Assembly: GCF_964355755.1 (NCBI RefSeq)
Contig: NC_092673.1
Span: 16,683,001 to 16,747,000, forward strand
DNA: 64,000 nucleotides
DNA from: Antedon mediterranea
Lineage: Eukaryota > Echinodermata > Crinoidea > Comatulida > Antedonidae
Reading direction: 5' to 3'
Shown: one piece after another, positions 56,850 to 64,000 of the stretch
Numbering within the stretch: the stretch's first letter is position 1
How the letters are laid out: every line of letters begins with the position of its first letter
The notes under the pieces: generated by a model
What the model was told of the DNA's origin: nothing
The model's input: the letters and a program-made list of their open reading frames with translations, nothing else
Databases searched by the model: none
Position numbers and translations under genes: made by a program

Positions 56850-58381
56850 ATGGCTGCGTCGGATGATAAACAAACGTTTTTAGAGGAAGAAGATGAGGAA
56901 AATACTCCAGATTATTGCTGTATGCACGTATCAAATTCCAAAGGAAAACTAGTAAAATTAACTGGGAAAGGTTATGCGAAATTTAAAGAATGCTGCTCAC
57001 GTTGGAAGGTTCTGAATTGCCCTGAAAAGTAAAATTGCATCATCCTTCGTGTTCGAAGAATATGAGGCCACTAACAGTACACTACTCCTACCTAGTAGTA
57101 GTAGTACTACCGCCGACGAAGACGAAGAAGGACCGTCTACTAGCACTGCTAGTTTGACGTCTAGGTCAAGAAAAAGGTTAGCATTTTCTTTGTCTGTATT
57201 TTAAAACTATGCTAGATTGTTCGCTTATAGCTTTATATCGATTTATACGCTAGTGTAGCTAGCTAAAGCAAATTAACGCCGATCGAAAGCGAGGCAAGAA
57301 GGCTATGCTGGCCTCTACTTTAGGCTAGGCTAGGCTAGGTCTAGTCTATACCTAGTAGAAGTTTCTAGCTAGAATTCCGAATCGGAGCCTAGGGCCTTAG
57401 ACTATGAATTCCGATTGTAATGTCCGATTCTTTTGGTATTGTCAACTGTCTACATACTAGATATTCAAATAACACAGTGTTGTTGTTACATTGTTTTTTT
57501 GTAGGATTAAAAGTGGTGGGATTCCTGGATACCACACTGAGTGTTATTCCAACTTCTGCAATATTATTATTACTAAGATTAAACGAGCTGAAGCACGGGA
57601 CTTAAAGTGGAAAGGTAAGTTTCAGAATATATATAATAATAATAATGTCAAGCACCTATTGCCAAGGCATCTAAGCGAATAAAAATGAAAGGAAAAGAAA
57701 ATATCTGTGAAAAGTATAACTGTACTCAACTGGTAAAATGTGTTCATTCATCGGCAACTTGCCTTTATTATTCCTAAATTCATCCTTTAGTTTCATTCCT
57801 ACTCCTTTAACTGTCATTGTAATTTAGTATCTGGTCACATAGACACTGTAACAATAAATATTAATTATTGAACACTATTCTTTCAAAGCACAAGAAGTTT
57901 TGGAACCTAGTCCAAATGTTGAGGAAATTGCAGGTGATGAACACAACACAGCACAAGCTTCCAAGATTCTTTTGCGATCTATGATGCCTGAAGACCGTCC
58001 ACGTGTTGATCGTGCACATGTGTTGCCACCGATATGTATTATTTGTAAGCGTGTACAATATGCAACTAACAACATTCAAGAAAGCGCAGAGTGGAGAAGT
58101 TGGTGCAGTGTGAGACCATTGATGGAGGATGTTTAAAAACAGCAGAAACGCTAAAAAAGGATCAAGAAATGCTGTTAAAAATCCACGATAAAGATTTGGT
58201 AGCTATTGAAGCTAAGTATCACCGATCGTGCTACTTAAAATACACAAGTGTATGTAGACGCTACAGTCGAACTGAAAACCCAGAAGTGGATCTGTACTGT
58301 CAATCGTATAACATCTTCTGTCAAAATGTTATTGAGCAGAGAATCATTAAAGATAACCAAATTTCATTATTTGCCAAATAG
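56850..58381 (+). pseudogene. Broken intron-containing transposon or host gene
   Basis: Exon 1 (56,850 to about 57,176) starts MAASDDKQTFLEEE and is interrupted by a stop after CPEK, where a frame change would continue into an acidic Ser/Thr-rich stretch. Exon 2 (57,506-57,614) is bounded by TTTTTTTGTAG and AG|GTAAGT and encodes a GYHTECYSNF segment. Exon 3 (57,889-58,381) follows TTTCAAAG and encodes a CIICKR motif, another frame change near 58,085, then AKYHRSCYLKYT. Spaced Cys/His motifs of the KYHRSCY kind are, from memory, common in uncharacterised genes spread through cnidarian and other invertebrate genomes. CCAAT-like boxes precede it at 56,743-56,800. Confidence 0.5.
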
Positions 58382-58760
58382 AATATCCTGTAATAATATA
58401 TGCAATATCCAAGTCAAATTTATTAATTTTGTGATAATTGTAACTTGGTATATAGTATTTATGTTACCAAGTCTCTAATAAATGTGATGAGTATATAAAT
58501 AAAGGTTGTCTATAGTATTTTACAATTATTATACACACAATACATTGACATAAAAATCATCTTTATGTTTGTTCTTTAAAATTGAAATAAAATAATCCTT
58601 TTCAATCACGTTTCCACTCTATTTTATAATTTATAACGTTTTGATACAAAATCAACAACTTCCAATGTAATATAATACAGTATCTGTGGTACTGCTATGT
58701 CTTACTACTGTATTACTATACAGACAGGTACAGTATTGTGAGCTTATTTAATTTATAAAA

Positions 58761-58841
58761 ATGCGCCCTCTATTGGCAAACATAGATATTGTATAATGCA
58801 AAAGAATAGGGAGTTTTACATTTTGGCAATAGAGGGCGCAT
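58761..58841. repeat. Short inverted repeat with GCGCCCTCTATTG arms
   Basis: Arms of 20 bp (58,761-58,780 and 58,822-58,841) match in reverse complement with one mismatch across a 41-bp spacer. The size suits a miniature inverted-repeat element. The arm core GCGCCCTCTATTG also occurs alone at 43,793, with variants near 49,932 and 51,642. Confidence 0.6.
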
Positions 58842-59504
58842 GTTTTTAATTAATAATCTTAAAATCGTTCTAATTAATTAATGTGCAACTTTTTTCACTG
58901 GCGAGTTTGGTTTTTATGATATGATATATGTGTAGAACAATTCTACAAAAGATGAGGTAGCTGCCAGAGGGTCACCACGAAACTCAAAAACTAAGCCACT
59001 TTTCAGTGTTCAGCCCACGGCCTATCTGTTATATAAAATCTTTTATTTTCTATTGAATAGGCTGACATGCAAGACTGATTTAGGAAGTCAGGTGATGCAC
59101 AGAACGCGGCAAAGAGGGTGTTGGCACTTTGCATTACAATAAACACCTTATAGGCTGGTAGCGGACAATCCCATTGCTGGACCAGTGAATGGAGGATTCT
59201 TTTCCAGACAAATGATGTAATTTTATGGTTAACATTATTTATGAATTCATTAGTGTGATGTGAGTTATATATTTTTTAAATTTCATTATAGTAATTTGAC
59301 TTTTAAGCTAGTAGAGCTTGTTGTATGAAGGTTTAAACAGTCTGGTTTAAAGCTAGTCCGTAATAATACAACACAATGGTTCATACAACAAACAGTAGCC
59401 AAAACATATTTTGGTTTATAATCCAACAGATATGTTGTGTGAGAATAAATGCTGTTTTAAATGTCTTATTAATTCTTTTTAATTGTGGTTTGCTGTCTTT
59501 AAAT

Positions 59505-59700
59505 TAGCTTTTGATTGCCATGTTAATACTGAGACTATCTTACCTATTGATTGCCATGTTGATACTGAGACTATCTTACCTTTTGATTGCCATGTTTATA
59601 CTGAGACTATCTTACTGTACCTATTGATTGCCATGTTGATACTGAGACTATCTTACCTATTGATTGCCATGTTTATACTGAGACTATCTTACCTACTGTA
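59505..59700 (+). repeat. ~37-bp minisatellite, five copies
   Basis: The unit is TGATTGCCATGTTGATACTGAGACTATCTTACCTAT with small variants; the third unit carries a 5-6-bp insertion. Confidence 0.85.
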
Positions 59701-61839
59701 ACAAACAATATTATTTATGTAATTATTAGAATCAGGGACATTTCGGATCAGTCATAGAGGAAACAATTAAATAGTTTTTTCCTCCATAGACCCAGATCCC
59801 ACAATTAGGATATAAATGGGTGGTAGTTTGCAATAGTTATACAATTTTAAAAGAATGATTTTTTAAACTGAATAATCAACTATTTTATTATATGGTTTAC
59901 AATTTTTATAAAAATGTTGATTTTCTCTTTGTGAAAAAAATTGGTCATACTTAAAATTGCAGTGTAAGGCAATAATTGTCCTTTTTAAGTGCTTATAACA
60001 TCATGTAATTGTGCGTTATTTTATGAATTTCAATGATTGATCATAGATTAAAAACCAAAAGTCATTTAGTATTGGCACTTTGACAAAATTTAAGTCATAT
60101 CAAGGGAAAACTTTCTACGGATTAAAAATGGCATGTTTCACAAGAAATTACGCGCGCAGCGCACACGCATTTAAAATTTCAAAATGCATTTATATTTACA
60201 AATTCTCGAGTACGATGATATTGACTGTGTAATTTTTGTGTGGCAACACTCGCGTCATCTACTGGGTCTTGAACTCGCGATGAAATTGTCATTCCATCGC
60301 AAGACAACGCCTCATGTACTGCGCCACGGAACTTGCTTGAAGAAATTAAGCAACTAAACTATTTAAACTATGCATACATAGCGCCTTCATTTGTTATTAG
60401 TCCTCCCTAGATGTGATGAAAGACCGTTTGTGATTGGTTAATACTCACAGTAGTAACTCAGTATGCGCGCGACGCGGTGAACATCCGGTGATTCGGCACG
60501 AAGAAGACGAATTATTATTTATTCGACCTACCTGATTATGATAATATTAATGTATAGGCTTATTGGTGGAAATTCTTCTGTTATTATTTAAACGACCTAG
60601 GCTAGTGATTATTTTATTGCCAAGGAATCAGTAATTACTGTATCTGTATATTATTCTTCGCAAGGTAAGGTGTCTATGCAGCTTGTTTACATACAATAAA
60701 AAAAGGAGGCCTAGCCTAGCTACCAGACCCAGCAGATATTCTACTTGTTGTTGGCTATGTAATATAACAGATATCGCCTTATATATCCTATCATAACAAA
60801 CTATTCAAAACTTTCTATTATTTAAAAATCGAAGAAAATCGGGTCTCAGATCCATCCTATATATGTGTTTCTCGGAGACTTGGTTATCGGAGGGAAAGTC
60901 GGATTGAACGTTTTGAGATTTGTGGGTTCCAGTTATTTTGAGGAATTCCCTGCTACAATTGTAAATAATAGTGCAATGACTTTGCACAATAATAAAGTTA
61001 AACAGCCTAATTAAATTGCACAAGAGAAGCTGTTGCACAATTTGATACCACAAAAACCTAATGAGGAACATACATAGCCAATCCCATCACTCACTGCACA
61101 GCCGACCACTTTTCTTTCCAAAATTCTCCTCCACAATATTAGTTTGTGTGTGATTTGTATTTATTTCTTCTAGGTTGCATTTGCTATGTATTATTTGTAT
61201 GGCATTTGATGGAATAAATGCTTGTTGAATTGAATTGAAGTCCTGGGTGGGCTATTGCACCATTGGTGACCTCTTAAGATCTAAAACTTTGGCATTTCTA
61301 CTATACTAGTGGTACAGTAACTCACTGACAGACTATAGTAATCTACAGTTTAATTTCTGCGGACACAAGTTTGGACTGAAATATTGGAATCTAACAATGA
61401 GTAATCTAACCAGGCAGTTTTCTTGGGTGGTTTATAAGTTGTATTAAAGTCCAGTAATTGTTGTTACAAATAACTACATATCAATATCAATCCATGTGTT
61501 ATTACAACATAGAAAGAATGTTGTAAACATTTTAAAATAAAGATTATAGATCCAATATGTGCTTCTACATGTTCACAAGTATTCCTTACATCATTGACAA
61601 TCAATTTAATCATTATCATTGTCAAATTGACCTTTCACCTGCATTTAGATTAATATTTTTTCAAATTTTAATTTTTCCTTTGCTCTTCATGTCAAGCAAT
61701 TTCAGTTGTTATTATTAATAACAATGTTAATATTTCATTTTATTATCACTCTGTGTAAATATAACCAAAATGGTAATAGTACAGAGAGTTATAAACTGCT
61801 GTGTGTTCTATTTATTATCTTTGTTTAACATTAGAATAC
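59701..61839. other. Gene-free AT-rich flank
   Basis: No gene is seen. It contains a SINE-like unit at 60,240-60,345, a CpG-bearing patch near 60,455-60,510, and a stretch at 61,185-61,240 (TGGAATAAATGCTTGTTGAATTGAATTG) that resembles the 3' tail of a non-LTR retrotransposon. Confidence 0.55.
60240..60345 (-). mobile_element. tRNA-derived SINE-like unit, minus strand
   Basis: Read on the minus strand it begins TCCGTGGCGCAGTACATGAGG, an A-box-like start, and carries GAGTTCAAGACCC about 55 bp later, a good B-box. It is unlike the units at 53.9 and 55.0 kb. It cannot be a functional tRNA because no cloverleaf forms. Confidence 0.5.
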
Positions 61840-64000
61840 AATGTTAATATTAAATCTATGGTAAAGATTATCTATAAACAATTGTATAACAGGAACTCAA
61901 TAAAACAAAACAAACAAATCATTAATAACAATGTTAATAAAGATTATCTATAAACAATTGTATAACAGGAACTCAATAATCAAAACAAACAAATCATTAA
62001 TAACAATGTTAATATTAAATCTATGGTAAAGATTATCTATAAACAATTGTATAACAGGAACTCAATAATCAAAACAAACAAATCATTAATAACAATGTTA
62101 ATATTAAATCTATGGTAAAGATTATCTATAAACAATTGTATAACAGGAACTCAATAATCAAAACAAACAAATCATTAATAACAATGTTAATATTAAATCT
62201 ATGGTAAAGAAATCTATAAACAATTGTATAACAGGAACTCAATAAACAAAACAAACAAATCATTAATAACAATGTTAATATTAAAATCTATGGTTTAAGA
62301 TTATCTATAAACAATTGTATAACAGGAACTCAATAATCAAAACAAACAAATCATTAATAACAATGTTAATATTAAAATCTATGGTTTAAGATTATCTATA
62401 AACAATTGTATAACAGGAACTCAATAATCAAAACAAACAAATCATTAATAACAATGTTAATATTAAATCTATGGTAAAGATTATCTATAAACAATTGTAT
62501 AACAGGAACTCAATAATCAAAACAAACAAATCATTAATAACAATGTTAATATTAAATCTATGGTAAAGATTATCTATAAACAATTGTATAACATGAACTC
62601 AATAATCAAAACTAACAAATCATTAATAACAATGTTAATATTAAATCTATGGTAAAGATTATCTATAAACAATTGTATAACAGGAACTCAATAATCAAAA
62701 CAAACAAATCATTAATAACAATGTTAATATTAAATCTATGGTAAAGATTATCTATAAACAATTGTATAACAGGAACTCAATAAAACAAAACAAACAAATC
62801 ATTAATAACAATGTTAATAAAGATTATCTATAAACAATTGTATAACAGGAACTCAATAATCAAAACAAACAAATCATTAATAACAATGTTAATATTAAAT
62901 CTATGGTAAAGATTATCTATAAACAATTGTATAACAGGAACTCAATAATCAAAACAAACAAATCATTAATAACAATGTTAATATTAAATCTATGGTAAAG
63001 ATTATCTATAAACAATTGTATAACAGGAACTCAATAATCAAAACAAACAAATCATTAATAACAATGTTAATATTAAATCTATGGTAAAGAAATCTATAAA
63101 CAATTGTATAACAGGAACTCAATAAACAAAACAAACAAATCATTAATAACAATGTTAATATTAAAATCTATGGTTTAAGATTATCTATAAACAATTGTAT
63201 AACAGGAACTCAATAATCAAAACAAACAAATCATTAATAACAATGTTAATATTAAAATCTATGGTTTAAGATTATCTATAAACAATTGTATAACAGGAAC
63301 TCAATAATCAAAACAAACAAATCATTAATAACAATGTTAATATTAAATCTATGGTAAAGATTATCTATAAACAATTGTATAACAGGAACTCAATAATCAA
63401 AACAAACAAATCATTAATAACAATGTTAATATTAAATCTATGGTAAAGATTATCTATAAACAATTGTATAACATGAACTCAATAATCAAAACTAACAAAT
63501 CATTAATAACAATGTTAATATTAAATCTATGGTAAAGATTATCTATAAACAATTGTATAACAGGAACTCAATAATCAAAACAAACAAATCATTAATAACA
63601 ATGTTAATATTAAATCTATGGTAAAGATTATCTATAAACAATTGTATAACAGGAACTCAATAATCAAAACAAACAAATCATTAATAACAATGTTAATATT
63701 AAATCTATGGTAAAGATTATCTGATAACAATTGTATAACAGGAACTCAATAATAAAAACTAACAAATCATTAATAACAATGTTAATATTAAAATCTATGG
63801 TTTAAGATTATCTATAAACAATTGTATAACAGGAACTCAATAATCAAAACAAACAAATCATTAATAACAATGTTAATATTAAATCTATGGTTTAAGATTA
63901 TCTATAAACAATTGTATAACAGGAACTCAATAATCAAAACAAACAAATCATTAATAACAATGTTAATATTAAATCTATGGTAAAGATTATCTATAAACAA
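61840..64000. repeat. 89-bp satellite in an 880-bp higher-order repeat
   Basis: The basic unit of about 89 bp contains ATTATCTATAAACAATTGTATAACAGG and CAAATCATTAATAACAATGTTAATATTAAATCTATGG. Variant monomers recur exactly 880 bp apart: a short AAAACAAAAC unit at 61,900 and 62,780, an AAAGAAATC variant at 62,205 and 63,085, and an ACATGAACTC variant at 62,590 and 63,470. The array continues beyond the window end. Confidence 0.93.

Larger units (their letters stand above)
56559..59023. mobile_element. Decayed DNA transposon-like element with inverted ends
   Basis: A ~60-70-bp segment at 56,559-56,618 (CCGTGGGCTGA...CGTGGTGCCACCCCTGGCAGCTACC) is matched in reverse complement at 58,954-59,023, with mismatches and a small length difference. 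Between them lies a broken, intron-split gene. Inverted ends around one gene suggest a cut-and-paste element. No target-site duplication was clear. Confidence 0.5.

Noticed and set aside
60240-60345. Functional tRNA gene
   Set aside because: Box-like elements are present but arms do not pair into a cloverleaf; a SINE head fits better.
60805-61071. Minus-strand 88-aa frame
   Set aside because: No domain, AT-rich composition and isolated in non-coding flank; most likely chance.

Overview
The window looks like an animal chromosome carrying a long, gene-dense insert of a herpesvirus-like double-stranded DNA virus. Positions 1 to about 49,300 hold roughly 45 tightly packed, almost entirely intronless genes on both strands, many overlapping at their starts or ends. 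Several products point to Herpesvirales: an assemblin-type protease fused to a scaffold (29617-30957), a compact family B DNA polymerase (33883-36123), an archaeo-eukaryotic-type primase with a C-terminal zinc motif (2606-3799), a PD-(D/E)XK nuclease (23607-24398), and a large capsid candidate preceded by a triplex-like candidate in the order usual for herpesviruses (19473-23738). BIR/RING proteins and an apparent invertebrate host suggest the malacoherpesvirus side of the order; that placement is inference, since no database search was possible. Terminase, portal, helicase and gB-type glycoprotein were not recognised, so the window holds part of a genome or an incomplete copy.

Layout: 1-5,900 has a zinc-knuckle repeat protein, primase and small membrane proteins. 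6,100-16,800 has a FEN/XRN-superfamily nuclease, an ESCRT-III-like protein, an HNH protein and a secreted immunoglobulin-domain protein. 16,800-31,300 has a paralogous gene pair, the capsid block, a nuclease, a large RING protein and the protease/scaffold. 31,300-41,900 has a CARD-caspase homologue directly before the polymerase, a protein kinase-like gene, and an inhibitor-of-apoptosis gene broken by one in-frame stop. 42,000-43,400 is AT-richer and holds a spliced coiled-coil gene with a likely frameshift. 45,100-49,300 has a second kinase paralogue and a large unknown gene, enclosed by direct copies of a non-coding repeat.

From 49,300 to 64,000 the sequence changes to AT-rich, repeat-laden, gene-poor DNA of ordinary metazoan type: tandem kilobase duplications, a degenerate AlkB-like gene with partial copies, tRNA-derived SINE-like units, a 30-bp minisatellite, a decayed transposon with inverted ends and intron-split coding remnants, and an 89-bp satellite organised in an 880-bp higher-order repeat that runs off the window end. 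One ~370-bp repeat of this flank also lies inverted inside the viral gene cluster (28.4-28.8 kb), which ties both parts to one molecule.

Taken together, the viral part encodes replication enzymes, capsid assembly, and an unusually rich set of candidate host-interaction proteins (caspase homologue, IAP, RING proteins, Ig-domain secreted protein, ESCRT-III-like protein, two kinases). Most reading frames are intact, so the insert is young, recently active or still under selection; the broken IAP and the frameshifted coiled-coil gene are the visible signs of decay. Upstream in-frame GTG/TTG codons were ignored and ATG starts chosen throughout.
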